From the NCBI GenBank assembly GCA_000751295.2, contig CCMO02000001.1, forward strand, positions 496,001 to 560,000: a DNA stretch of 64,000 nt, written 5' to 3'. The stretch is from a bacterium YEK0313 (lineage in GTDB: Bacteria > Pseudomonadota > Alphaproteobacteria > Rhizobiales > Phreatobacteraceae). The notes under the pieces are model-generated. The model saw nothing but the letters and a program-made list of their open reading frames with translations. It had not been told where the DNA came from and did not search any database. Position numbers and translations under genes: made by a program. Positions 16,829 to 25,020 of this stretch are shown here, in pieces. How positions within the stretch are numbered: the stretch's first letter is position 1; every line of letters starts with the position of its first letter.

Positions 16829-17329
16829 TCAGGGACGGACGGCCGTCACCTCGATCTCGACCAGCCAGCCGGGATTGACGAGGCCGGCCACCTGCATCAC
16901 CGAGCGCGACGGCAGGTTGGGCTGCTGGGCGGTGCCGAAGAACTGGGTATAGCCCTCCATGAAGCCGGCGAAGTCCATCCGGTTTTCCTTGTTCGGATCG
17001 GCGACCAGGAAGACCTGCATCTTCACGACGTCCTTCATCTGCAGGTTCATGCGCTGCAGCGCCTTCTCGATCGCCTGCAGCACGCGCACCGTCTGCGCCT
17101 TGGTGTCGCCGAAGGCGGCGACGCTGTTGCGCGGCGCCTGCTCGTTGGTGACCTGCGGCACCATGCCGCTGACATAAACCGTGGTCCGACCGGCCGGCAC
17201 CTCGACGGCGGCGGCGATCGGAAAGTTCGAGCCGGGGGTGCGGTGGCGGATGACCTCCTGGGCCGAGGCGGCGCCGGCGGCGAAGAGGCCGGCGGCAAGC
17301 GCCAGGGCGAGGCTGGTTTTGGCGGACAT
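16829..17329 (-). CDS. Exported RidA/YjgF-family protein
   Basis: A 166-residue protein with an N-terminal signal peptide (cleavage after ASAQ near residue 24) and a RidA-type domain: VYVSGMVPQV, then DTKAQTVRVLQAIEKAL, then the terminal LVEIEVTAV. Canonical RidA deaminates reactive enamines/imines in the cytosol; this copy is predicted to be periplasmic. The start at 17329 is fixed by GGGAG upstream. It is the last gene of an operon with a Tat flavin amine oxidase and a cytochrome c. It could hydrolyse the imine made by that oxidase (inferred). The conserved RidA arginine (usually in an RS..QV.GL context) may correspond to SRSVMQVAGL. Confidence 0.87.
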   Translation of the reverse strand: MSAKTSLALALAAGLFAAGAASAQEVIRHRTPGSNFPIAAAVEVPAGRTTVYVSGMVPQVTNEQAPRNSVAAFGDTKAQTVRVLQAIEKALQRMNLQMKDVVKMQVFLVADPNKENRMDFAGFMEGYTQFFGTAQQPNLPSRSVMQVAGLVNPGWLVEIEVTAVRP

Positions 17330-17448
17330 GGACAACTCCCTTTCATGAAAAGAACGGGCCATGGCCGTTGCCGGCATAGGCCCGTGGTGATCAGCGAAAA
17401 AACCGGACGAAGCCTCTTCACCCGGTCAATTTGTTCAGTTTGCGGCAG

Positions 17449-17931
17449 CTACTGGCGCGCTGCCTTGACGTCCTCGGCGGTCACCTGATCGGTGTAGCTG
17501 TTGCCGAAATTGCTCCTGATATAGTTGACCACGGCGGCCACCTGCGCATCGTTCAGCTGGCTGCCGAAAGCCGGCATGGCCTTCTGCCCGTTGACCACCA
17601 GATAGACCGGATAGCCCGAGGCTTCGAGCTTGGCATTGTTGGCGAGCGCGGGATAGGCGCCCGCCCCGACCGCCCCGCGGCCGCCCGGCATGTGGCAGCC
17701 GGCACAGACGTAGCGGTAGATGTCGGCGCCGTCCTGATAGGTGAACCGGGCCGGGCTGGCGAACAGCGCCGCCGATTGCGGATCGGCGGCGGGCTGCGTC
17801 TGGGCCGGCGCCCGCGGATGGGGCGGCGTTTGCGAAGGAACCGTGGACTGCGACAGCGCGACCTGGCCGCCGACGGCCAGCAGAACCGCGGCGAGACCTG
17901 AAATCAGCGACGTCTTCACTGACGGGATCAT
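17449..17931 (-). CDS. Periplasmic c-type cytochrome
   Basis: A 160-residue protein with a signal peptide (hydrophobic stretch to about residue 27), a Pro/Gln-rich linker and a single class-I cytochrome c domain. Haem attaches at C76-A-G-C79-H80, and the distal methionine is probably M119 in AMPAFGSQL. The gene is between the flavin amine oxidase and the exported RidA-like protein on the same strand. It is the likely electron acceptor for the oxidase, as known for the nicotine oxidase NicA2, which passes electrons to a cytochrome c. Confidence 0.93.
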   Translation of the reverse strand: MIPSVKTSLISGLAAVLLAVGGQVALSQSTVPSQTPPHPRAPAQTQPAADPQSAALFASPARFTYQDGADIYRYVCAGCHMPGGRGAVGAGAYPALANNAKLEASGYPVYLVVNGQKAMPAFGSQLNDAQVAAVVNYIRSNFGNSYTDQVTAEDVKAARQ

Positions 17932-17969
17932 GGTGAAACCCTCTTATCACATGACAATGACGGCTGCGC

Positions 17970-19565
17970 TCAGCCGGCGACGACGCGCTTGTGCAGGCGG
18001 GTGATGGCATCGAGGGCCGAGAGGATCGACCCTTCCTGCCAGGCGGGCAGATAGGAGGCGTGCTCGCCGGCCAGCATGATCCGCCCGTCGAGCGCGCACA
18101 GGTTGTTGTAGTGCTGCTTGCGCGTCGCGTCGGTCCACAAGGCATAGCAGCCGAGCGTCGCCGGCTCGCGGTGCCAGCCGACCGAAATGCCGTTCAGGAA
18201 TTCGCGCTGGTATTGCGGATGGATCTGCGCGCCGTATTCGAGCGCCTTCTTCAACCGCTCGGCCGGCGGCAGCGCCGTCCATTCGTAGGAATTGGCGCCG
18301 AAGGCATAGCCGCCGAGCAGCACGCCCTTGCCGGTCCTGAAGAAGTTCGACGAGGGATACTGGATCATGGCGATCGGCAGATTGGTGTAGCTGATGCCAC
18401 CATAGATCTGCTCGTCCTCCTCCCAGAACCGGCGCTTGAACTCGAGGCCGATCTTGAACGAGGCGGCATAGGGCGGAGCATCGATCGCCGCCTTCATGGC
18501 CGAGCCGACATTGATGTCGATCTGGGAGAGCACCGACAGGGGAATGGTGCACAGGCAATAGTCGGCGGTCGCGGTCTGCGGCCGGCCGCCCTTCTTGGCG
18601 TCGACATAGGTGACGGTGACGCCGCGATTGTCCTGCTTGATCGTGGTGACCTTGGCATTGAGCTTGATCAGGCGGCCGACCTCGCGCTGGAAGGCCTTGC
18701 TGATCTGGTCCATGCCGCCGACCGGCTGGAAGATCGCCGACTGGAACTCGTAGACGCCGCCGGTCTGCATGCGGTTCCACAGCCGGGAGGTCACGACGTC
18801 CTTGAAGCTGATCGGATCGGACGGGATCGGCTCGCCCGAGAGGCCGCCACCGGGATCGCGGTCATAGCCGCGCCGGTCGCTGGTCAGGTCGTTCTTGACA
18901 TAGCGGTAGTTGGCGTCGAGCGCGCCCCACTGACGCAGCGCCGCAAGCAGGACCTCCTTGTCCTCCTTGGTCACCGGGTCGTCCAGCTTGTCCTGGTTGA
19001 CCGCCTTGGCGAGCAGTTCGGTGACGCCGCCCTGGAAGTCCGAGAAAATGTGGCGGAAACGCTGCGGCTTGCCGCCGAACGCGTCCTTGTTGTGCATGTA
19101 GGCGTTGTAGTTGACCTGCGTGAACGACTCCATCTGCACGCCGAGCCGCTTGCAGTAGTCGAGGATCGCATGGTGATTGTAGGGAATGCGCCAGGGGCCG
19201 GGATTGATGTAGTTGCCGCGCTCGAACTCGCATTTCTGCTCGATGCCGCCGAGCTCGGTGAACTTGTCGCCGCCGCGCAGCGTCCAGTTCCGCCCGCCGA
19301 CGCGGTCGTGATATTCGAGCACCTGCACCTTGTAGCCGGCCTTGCGCAGCTCGTAGGCCGCCACCAGCCCGGCAAGGCCCGCGCCGAGGATGAGCACGGA
19401 AGCGCCGCGCACATTGCCGTCGAGCTTGATCGGCCCGGTATAGGTGGATTCACCCGCATGCCCGAGTGTGGTCATCGCCTGGTACATGGCGGCGCCGCCC
19501 GCGGCCGCCCCGATCAGGTTCAGCAGGTTGCGCCTGCTCATCCCTGACATCTCTGATTCGGACAT
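17970..19565 (-). CDS. Tat-exported flavin monoamine oxidase/dehydrogenase
   Basis: Encodes 531 residues. A twin-arginine signal (SRRNLLNLIG at 10-19) precedes the FAD-binding motif GAGLAG at 61-66, the E84/R88-region VLEYHDRVGGR, and the C-terminal FAD motif (MLAGEHASYLPAWQEGSILSA) typical of the amine-oxidase/L-amino-acid-oxidase family. The start at 19565 has GGGAG eight bases upstream. It resembles periplasmic amine oxidases such as NicA2 that reduce a cytochrome rather than oxygen. Downstream genes encode a cytochrome c and an exported RidA, forming a coherent amine-oxidation module. Substrate unknown; monoamines, polyamines or L-amino acids are all possible. Confidence 0.92.
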   Translation of the reverse strand: MSESEMSGMSRRNLLNLIGAAAGGAAMYQAMTTLGHAGESTYTGPIKLDGNVRGASVLILGAGLAGLVAAYELRKAGYKVQVLEYHDRVGGRNWTLRGGDKFTELGGIEQKCEFERGNYINPGPWRIPYNHHAILDYCKRLGVQMESFTQVNYNAYMHNKDAFGGKPQRFRHIFSDFQGGVTELLAKAVNQDKLDDPVTKEDKEVLLAALRQWGALDANYRYVKNDLTSDRRGYDRDPGGGLSGEPIPSDPISFKDVVTSRLWNRMQTGGVYEFQSAIFQPVGGMDQISKAFQREVGRLIKLNAKVTTIKQDNRGVTVTYVDAKKGGRPQTATADYCLCTIPLSVLSQIDINVGSAMKAAIDAPPYAASFKIGLEFKRRFWEEDEQIYGGISYTNLPIAMIQYPSSNFFRTGKGVLLGGYAFGANSYEWTALPPAERLKKALEYGAQIHPQYQREFLNGISVGWHREPATLGCYALWTDATRKQHYNNLCALDGRIMLAGEHASYLPAWQEGSILSALDAITRLHKRVVAG

Positions 19566-19820
19566 CGTTTGCTCCCAATTCTCACCAACGACCGGAAGTT
19601 GCCGCGCCTCCACGCGGCAAGGGGGAACCGCCAGCCGGAAGGGTGATTAGAGATCAAAGCACTACGGCCGTCAGCCAGTTTGGTATGATTCTTTGTTATG
19701 TTGGGCGTGAAGGACTGTCATAGCGGCCTCGGCTCGCACATGGCGCCAGGCCCACATAGCGGCAGACTCGGCCGGCCGCGTGCCGCACAGTACATACAAG
19801 TATTTGATTTTACATCGCAA
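19566..19820. other. Upstream region of the amine-oxidase operon
   Basis: About 250 bases upstream of the oxidase start, AT-richer than average between 19650 and 19710 and again at 19790-19830. It should carry the operon promoter on the minus strand. No convincing -35/-10 pair, palindrome or RNA structure was recognised. Confidence 0.4.
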
Positions 19821-20021
19821 TCAAATTTCTGCCACTGATCGTGAGCGTGGCGGCCAGCTCCCGAGATAGGGCTGCGGGGCAGCTGCGACGGACGGTGCGA
19901 TCTCGATCGTGTCGAGCCTCGCGCGCCGCCCGGGCACGTGGACACCGGCATCGGCGAGACGCGCCGCCAGGGCCGACAGGCGCCGGGCCCGATCGGGCGC
20001 CGCCGCAATCGACATCGGCAT
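19821..20021 (-). CDS. Hypothetical small protein downstream of the dehydrogenase
   Basis: A 66-residue frame starting 15 bases after the 2-hydroxyacid dehydrogenase stop, preceded by GAGAGG with good spacing. The sequence is Ala/Arg-rich with no signal peptide or known motif. It may be a small co-transcribed gene, a decayed remnant of a longer gene, or chance reading in GC-rich DNA. Confidence 0.3.
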   Translation of the reverse strand: MPMSIAAAPDRARRLSALAARLADAGVHVPGRRARLDTIEIAPSVAAAPQPYLGSWPPRSRSVAEI

Positions 20022-20036
20022 GATCCGGGCCTCTCG

Positions 20037-20999
20037 TCAGGCCACGCGGTTGGGCGGGTCGCGGCCTTCGGCAAGCGCGGTGAGCCCGTCGATCAGCGTG
20101 CGCCCCATGGCGCGCCGGCTCTCGACGGTCGACGAGCCGATATGGGGCAGGAGGAAGGCATTGGGCAGGTCGAGATAACGCGGGTCGAGCTTCGGCTCAT
20201 TGGTGAAGACATCGAGGCCGGCGGCGCGGACATGACCGCTCTCGAGGGCGGCGATCAGCGCGTCGTCATCGACCACCGGTCCCCTGGCAATGTTGACCAC
20301 GAGGGCGCCCGGCCGCATGGCGGCGATGCGCTCGGCATTCAGGAAGCCGCGCGTCTCCTCGGTCAGGGGGCAGGCGATGGCAAGCGCGTCGATGGCGCCG
20401 AGAAAGGCCATCGCGTCGGCCTGATGCACCGCGCCCTTGGCAAGCTCCGGCGCCAGGGGCTTGCGGTTGTGATAGGTGATCTGCATGCCGAAGGCCCGGG
20501 CGCGCTCGGCAATGCCCTGCCCGATGCGGCCCATGCCGAGAATGCCGAGCGTCTTGCCGGTCAGCTCGACCCCGACGAGCTGCGTCGGCGACCAGCCCTG
20601 CCAGGCACCGGACCGGATGAGATCGATGCTTTCGGTCGCCCGGCGCGCGGCGCCGAGCAGCAGCAGCAGGGCCGTCTCGGCGACCGCGTCGGTCAGCACG
20701 TCGGGCGTATGCAGCACGGCGAGGCCGCGCGCGCGGGCGGCGGCAAGGTCGATATGGTCGAGGCCGACCGAATAGGTCGCGATGGTCTTGACGGAGGCCG
20801 GCAGCGCCGCGATGAAATCGGCATCGACCGGCGTCATGGCGAGCAGGATCAGCGCATCGCGCCCGTCGAGCCGCGCCACCAGTTCCGGCAGCGGGCGGGA
20901 GCGGGCGTCGGCCATGAAATCTGCGTCGAGATGAGCGGCGATATCCTGCTCCACCTCGTCGGGCAGCTTGCAGGCGACCAGCACGGAACAGGATTTCAT
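20037..20999 (-). CDS. D-isomer-specific 2-hydroxyacid dehydrogenase
   Basis: A 320-residue NAD(P)-dependent cytosolic dehydrogenase of the glycerate/glyoxylate/hydroxypyruvate reductase type. The nucleotide-binding motif GMGRIG is at 155-160. The catalytic triad is visible as R239 (NIARG), E268 (FTNEP) and H286 (PHIGSS). The YSVGLDHID segment at 76-84 is also typical. It reduces 2-oxoacids or oxidises D-2-hydroxyacids; the exact substrate is not assignable. It is divergent from the Hsp70-like gene with 235 bases between them. Confidence 0.92.
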   Translation of the reverse strand: MKSCSVLVACKLPDEVEQDIAAHLDADFMADARSRPLPELVARLDGRDALILLAMTPVDADFIAALPASVKTIATYSVGLDHIDLAAARARGLAVLHTPDVLTDAVAETALLLLLGAARRATESIDLIRSGAWQGWSPTQLVGVELTGKTLGILGMGRIGQGIAERARAFGMQITYHNRKPLAPELAKGAVHQADAMAFLGAIDALAIACPLTEETRGFLNAERIAAMRPGALVVNIARGPVVDDDALIAALESGHVRAAGLDVFTNEPKLDPRYLDLPNAFLLPHIGSSTVESRRAMGRTLIDGLTALAEGRDPPNRVA

Positions 21000-21234
21000 C
21001 GACCGACCCTTCCCTCGACAGCATCAATATGGCTGCCTCCCCTCTTAAGGCGGCCGGCCGCGGCCTGCGACGCCAGGAATGCATTGCGCCTATTTCCAAC
21101 CTCGCCCCGCCCGTCCCCCGACCGACGGCTTGCTTGCCAAAAAATACCGCGGCACTGGCTTCCGTGCCCGAGTTCGGCTAATGCAGCCGGCCGCTCTTCG
21201 CCCCAGAGCCTTCCCACCCAGGACATCCCTGCCC

Positions 21235-22557
21235 ATGTCTGCCCGCGGCCAAGACATTTCGATCGGCGTCGATTTCGGCACCAGCAATACGGTGGTGGCG
21301 CTGGCAACCCCCGACGGCCGCGCCGAGGTGATCCGCTTCGCCCATGGCGGAGCCCGCCTCAGCGCCTTCGTCACGGCGCTCTGCTTCTGGGAGGAGCGGC
21401 GCGGCGCAGGCTCGCTCGGCGTCAAGGTGGAGGGCGGTCCCTGGGCGATGGACCAGCTCATGGCCGGCGGCACCGCCCATCGCTTCATCCAGTCGTTCAA
21501 GACCTTTGCCGCCAGTTCGAGCTTCCAGGAGACGCGCATCTTCCGGCAGCGCTACCGGTTCGAGGACCTCTTGTTCACCTTCCTCAACACGGTGGCGCGC
21601 CATGGCGACGGCGCCTTCGACTTTTCCGGCGCGCGGCTGATCGTCGGCCGGCCGGTGACCTTCGCCGGCAGCCATCCCAACGAAGCGCTCGCCATGGAGC
21701 GCTATGGCCATGCCTTCAGCCGCCTCGGCGCCGCCAGCACGGCCTATGTCTACGAGCCGGTGGGCGCGGCCTTCTTCTACGCGCGCCGGCTCGACCATGA
21801 CGCGACCGTGCTGGTCGCCGATTTCGGCGGCGGCACCAGCGACTTCTCGGTCATGCGCTTCGAGCGCTCCGGCGGCATGCTGAAGGCCGAGCCGCTCGGT
21901 CATGCCGGCGTCGGCATCGCCGGCGACACGTTCGACTACCGCATCGTCGACCGGGTCGTCTCGCCGCGGCTCGGCAAGGGCTCGAGCTATCGCTCGCTGG
22001 ACAAGCTGCTGACCGTGCCGAACCATTATTACGCCAACCTCGCCCGCTGGCATCAGCTCGCCATGATGAAGTCGAACGGCGATCTGGCCGGGCTGAGGGA
22101 TCTTGCCAAGGTGGCGCTCGACCGCGAGGCGCTGGAAGCCTTCATCGACATCGTCGACTACGATCTCGGTCTGGCGCTCTATCGCGCGGTCTCGGCCGCC
22201 AAGGTGACGTTGTCGAGCGAAGAGAACGCGGCCTTCCGTTTCGCCGAGGAAGGCGTCGAGATCGAGGCTACCATCACCCGCCGCGACTTCGAAGCCTGGA
22301 TCGCGCCCGATGTCGCGCGGATCGCCGCGACCGTCGACGAGGTACTGGCGAAAGCGGGCGTCGGAGAAGCCGGCATCGAAAGGGTGTTCCTCACCGGCGG
22401 CACCTCCTTCGTGCCGGCGATCCGCAACCTCTTCGTCGAGCGCTTCGGCGTCGCCAAGCTGACCAATACCGACCAGTTCGAATCGATCGCCTCCGGCCTT
22501 GCCCTGATCGGCCAGGACGCGGACGGCGCGCGCTGGGCGGTCGGCCAGGCGGCGTGA
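21235..22557 (+). CDS. Hsp70-family protein, YegD-like
   Basis: A 440-residue actin/Hsp70-fold ATPase. The phosphate-1 motif GVDFGTSNTVVA (near residue 10), phosphate-2 VADFGGGTSDFSV (near residue 200) and adenosine motif FLTGGTSFVPAI (near residue 385) are all present, but there is no DnaK-type substrate-binding or lid domain. This matches the YegD group of short Hsp70 relatives, whose role is poorly known (probable chaperone or regulatory ATPase). The start at 21235 matches family N-termini; an upstream in-frame start adds 52 unlikely residues. No co-chaperone gene is adjacent. Confidence 0.9.
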   Translation: MSARGQDISIGVDFGTSNTVVALATPDGRAEVIRFAHGGARLSAFVTALCFWEERRGAGSLGVKVEGGPWAMDQLMAGGTAHRFIQSFKTFAASSSFQETRIFRQRYRFEDLLFTFLNTVARHGDGAFDFSGARLIVGRPVTFAGSHPNEALAMERYGHAFSRLGAASTAYVYEPVGAAFFYARRLDHDATVLVADFGGGTSDFSVMRFERSGGMLKAEPLGHAGVGIAGDTFDYRIVDRVVSPRLGKGSSYRSLDKLLTVPNHYYANLARWHQLAMMKSNGDLAGLRDLAKVALDREALEAFIDIVDYDLGLALYRAVSAAKVTLSSEENAAFRFAEEGVEIEATITRRDFEAWIAPDVARIAATVDEVLAKAGVGEAGIERVFLTGGTSFVPAIRNLFVERFGVAKLTNTDQFESIASGLALIGQDADGARWAVGQAA

Positions 22558-22605
22558 GGCGTGGGTCATGCGTCACCGGCAGGTGCCGGGACGGCGCGAC
22601 GCGCG

Positions 22606-23670
22606 TCATGATGTCGAAGCCTGCGCCATTCTGCTCGGTGCCACCGCGAACCAACGCTGCGCGGCCCGGCTGAACGACGCCTGTTCGCTGTAGCCGAGCA
22701 TGTCGGCGATCTCGCCCATCGTTCGCCCGCCTTGCAGAATGAGCTCTTTCGCCCGGGCTTTCCGCTCCATGTCGAGAATGCTCTCGAAGGTCGTATTCCC
22801 TGCCGCGATGCGGCGCTGGAGCGTACGGGCCGACATGCCAAGCGTCTGCGCGACGATCCGTACTGTCGGCACGCCGCGACGGATCAGCCCTGTTCGCAAC
22901 TCGGCCGCAACCCTGGCGATGATGTCGTCCACTGCCGGGAGAGCGGCAAGGTCCTGGTCCGCCAGCGCATCGAGATAGTCGAGCACATGCGTGCTCGCCG
23001 GGCGTCGTACCTCGTCCACCCGGTTGCGGTCGAAGATGATCTGAGAGGCCGGCGCGTCGAATGAAACGGCTGCGCCGAACACTGCTCGGGCAGGATCGAT
23101 GTCCAATGGCGCGGGGCAGGCAAAACTGGCCCGTTTCGGCCTGAGATTTGTACCGAAGGCTCGCGCCGGCATGAGCGCCAGATTGCCCATCGCCCAAAGC
23201 AGACCCGCCGCTCGCGCGCCCTGTGCCGCGCCGGCCGCCGCACCGGCCAGGGCGTAACCGACGGCGACATCGGAGCCGGTCAGGTCGACGGTGATCGACA
23301 CGCCCTGATGACTGAGACGTGCGTAGCGCGCGACATGGTCAAAGGCGTCGAGCAGCGTCGGGGCGTGACGCAGCGCTTCGCCAAGCACCCCGAAAGCTCC
23401 GATGTCCGCATGCAGCGCCAGCAATGCGCCAACGCCGTGATCGCCGTTCGCGCGTTTCAGAACGGCATCCCAGACCGACATAAGCGCGTGCTCGGGCAAC
23501 CGCGACGTCCGGCCTTTCGCCGTCGGGGGCCCCGCGATCAGCCGGCCGCGCGGAACGACGGCCACATCATCCCGCACAACCCCAGCGGCCACCGCCGCGG
23601 CCCCCACAGCGTGGATCAGGTCTCCGGAAACGCTTGCGCCAGTCCGCGATGGGGAAGAGGCTAATCGCAT
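22606..23670 (-). CDS. AraC-family regulator (arabinose-binding-like sensor domain)
   Basis: A 354-residue regulator. The N-terminal part resembles the Arabinose_bd domain of OruR/ArgR-like activators (LGEALRHAPTLLDAFDHVARYARL). The C-terminal double helix-turn-helix covers about 255-340 (VAQTLGMSARTLQRRI, then IADMLGYSEQASFSRAAQRWF). It is divergent from the alpha/beta hydrolase at 23776, its most likely target. A CGCATG-N15-CATGCG inverted repeat (23674-23700) lies in the shared 105-base gap. The terminal segment is convergent with the Hsp70-like gene. Confidence 0.88.
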   Translation of the reverse strand: MRLASSPSRTGASVSGDLIHAVGAAAVAAGVVRDDVAVVPRGRLIAGPPTAKGRTSRLPEHALMSVWDAVLKRANGDHGVGALLALHADIGAFGVLGEALRHAPTLLDAFDHVARYARLSHQGVSITVDLTGSDVAVGYALAGAAAGAAQGARAAGLLWAMGNLALMPARAFGTNLRPKRASFACPAPLDIDPARAVFGAAVSFDAPASQIIFDRNRVDEVRRPASTHVLDYLDALADQDLAALPAVDDIIARVAAELRTGLIRRGVPTVRIVAQTLGMSARTLQRRIAAGNTTFESILDMERKARAKELILQGGRTMGEIADMLGYSEQASFSRAAQRWFAVAPSRMAQASTS

Positions 23671-23673
23671 TGG

Positions 23674-23700
23674 CGCATGACGTTAAATGATCGACATGCG
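23674..23700. promoter_or_regulatory. Inverted repeat in the AraC/hydrolase divergent gap
   Basis: CGCATG, 15 bases, CATGCG, adjacent to the AraC regulator start codon and about 75 bases upstream of the hydrolase gene. It is a plausible regulator site, but AraC proteins more often use direct repeats, so confidence is low. Confidence 0.3.
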
Positions 23701-23775
23701 AAGGCAAGCGCCGGCCGCGCTCCCGCGCCATGATCCGCTCGACCCCCCGAGGGGCCTTGCAGAGGACAGAGGCAG

Positions 23776-24963
23776 ATGGGATCGATCGCACAGAACCCGG
23801 CGGGCGGCGACGCGCACCGGTTTTTCAAAGACCAGACCTACCACTTCCAGGCACTACGCGTGCTTTCGGATGCCCCGTCCGGCGGGGCCGACATTGCCGA
23901 AACTCTCGAGGCGATCGGCCGGATTCGCGAGGGCGATCCGATCGGTTGGCACGACGCCTGGGCGGCAACCGCCCGCCGCAATTCAGCGCGCGCCGCCGCC
24001 TGTCTCGATCCCGTCAGCCGCGGTCTTGCCCATCTGCGAGCGCATACCTACTGGCGAACTGCCGAGTTTCTTCTGAAGCCGGAGGACGAGCGCAGGCCCA
24101 ACGCCTGGGCCGCACAAATAGAGGCCTTCGATCAGGGACTACGGGTACTCGGCATCGCTCACACACGTTTCGAAGTTCCCTACGAAGGCGGCAGCCTGCG
24201 TGCGATCCACTATCCCGGTCCTGCCGGATCGGATGCCAAGCCGCTGGTCGTCATGGTCGGCGGCTACGATTCGACCCTGGAGGAGCTCTATTTCGTCCTG
24301 GTCGAGGCCGCCCATCGACGCGGCTACGGCGTTCTCACCTATGAAGGACCCGGCCAGGGCGCGGCGCTGCGCCGCCATGGACTGACGTTCACCCATGAAT
24401 GGGAAAGACCGAACGCGGCCGTGCTCGACGCCTTTCTGTCGCGGCATCCCGCGCCGCCCGCGATCGTTCTCGTCGGCATGAGCATGGGCGGCTATCTCGC
24501 GCCGCGGGCTGCGGCATTCGACAGGCGGATCGATGGCGTCGTCGCCTACGATGTCTTCTATGACGTGGCCTCGGTGGCCCGAAGGTTTGCCGCGCTCGAT
24601 GCCGACCCCGCAACACGCCAGATCCCAGGCGTCGTCTGGGCGATCGACAACGCTCGCTGGACGCTTGGCGTCACATCGGTCGACGGCATGATTGCCGGTT
24701 TCGCGCCTTATCGGCTGGAGGCGGTCGCCCATCGCATCGCGGCGGACGTTCTCATCCTCGCGGGCGAAGCCGACCATTTCGTGCCGCTCGAGCAGGCCAA
24801 GGCGTTCGAAGCCGCCTGCGTCGCCGCACGTTCGGTCGAAACCGTGATGTTCGACAGGCCGTCGGGTGGCGCGGAACACTGCCAGCTCGGCGCGCCCACG
24901 CTCTGGCACGAGACCTTCTTCGATTGGATGATCCGGCGCTTCGGCGGCGCCTTGCCGCGCTGA
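23776..24963 (+). CDS. Alpha/beta hydrolase, DHPON-hydrolase/FrsA-like family
   Basis: Encodes 395 residues. An N-terminal helical cap (about 1-130) precedes an alpha/beta hydrolase core with nucleophile elbow GMSMGG at 234-239 (S236), acid D333 (AGEADHF) and base H368 (EHCQLG). The layout resembles 2,6-dihydroxypseudooxynicotine hydrolase and FrsA-like proteins, which cleave C-C or ester bonds, but the family is broad. The start has GAGGACAGAGG upstream. It is divergent from the AraC regulator at 22606, which probably controls it. Confidence 0.85.
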   Translation: MGSIAQNPAGGDAHRFFKDQTYHFQALRVLSDAPSGGADIAETLEAIGRIREGDPIGWHDAWAATARRNSARAAACLDPVSRGLAHLRAHTYWRTAEFLLKPEDERRPNAWAAQIEAFDQGLRVLGIAHTRFEVPYEGGSLRAIHYPGPAGSDAKPLVVMVGGYDSTLEELYFVLVEAAHRRGYGVLTYEGPGQGAALRRHGLTFTHEWERPNAAVLDAFLSRHPAPPAIVLVGMSMGGYLAPRAAAFDRRIDGVVAYDVFYDVASVARRFAALDADPATRQIPGVVWAIDNARWTLGVTSVDGMIAGFAPYRLEAVAHRIAADVLILAGEADHFVPLEQAKAFEAACVAARSVETVMFDRPSGGAEHCQLGAPTLWHETFFDWMIRRFGGALPR

Positions 24964-25020
24964 GCCCGCTTCGCCTGATCGCCAAGACGGCCAGGCCGCG
25001 CGCTGTGCGGCCGCCGCCCG

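Noticed and set aside
16829..24963. Nicotine-degradation cluster, because an amine oxidase resembles NicA2 and a hydrolase resembles DHPON hydrolase
   Set aside because: The two genes are over 4 kb apart in separate units with unrelated genes between, and neither family is specific enough; no other nicotine-pathway genes are visible.
24994..25012. GGCCGC/GCGGCC hairpin between convergent hydrolase and amidase genes as a terminator
   Set aside because: Short 6-bp stem without a T tract; such stems are expected by chance at this GC content.
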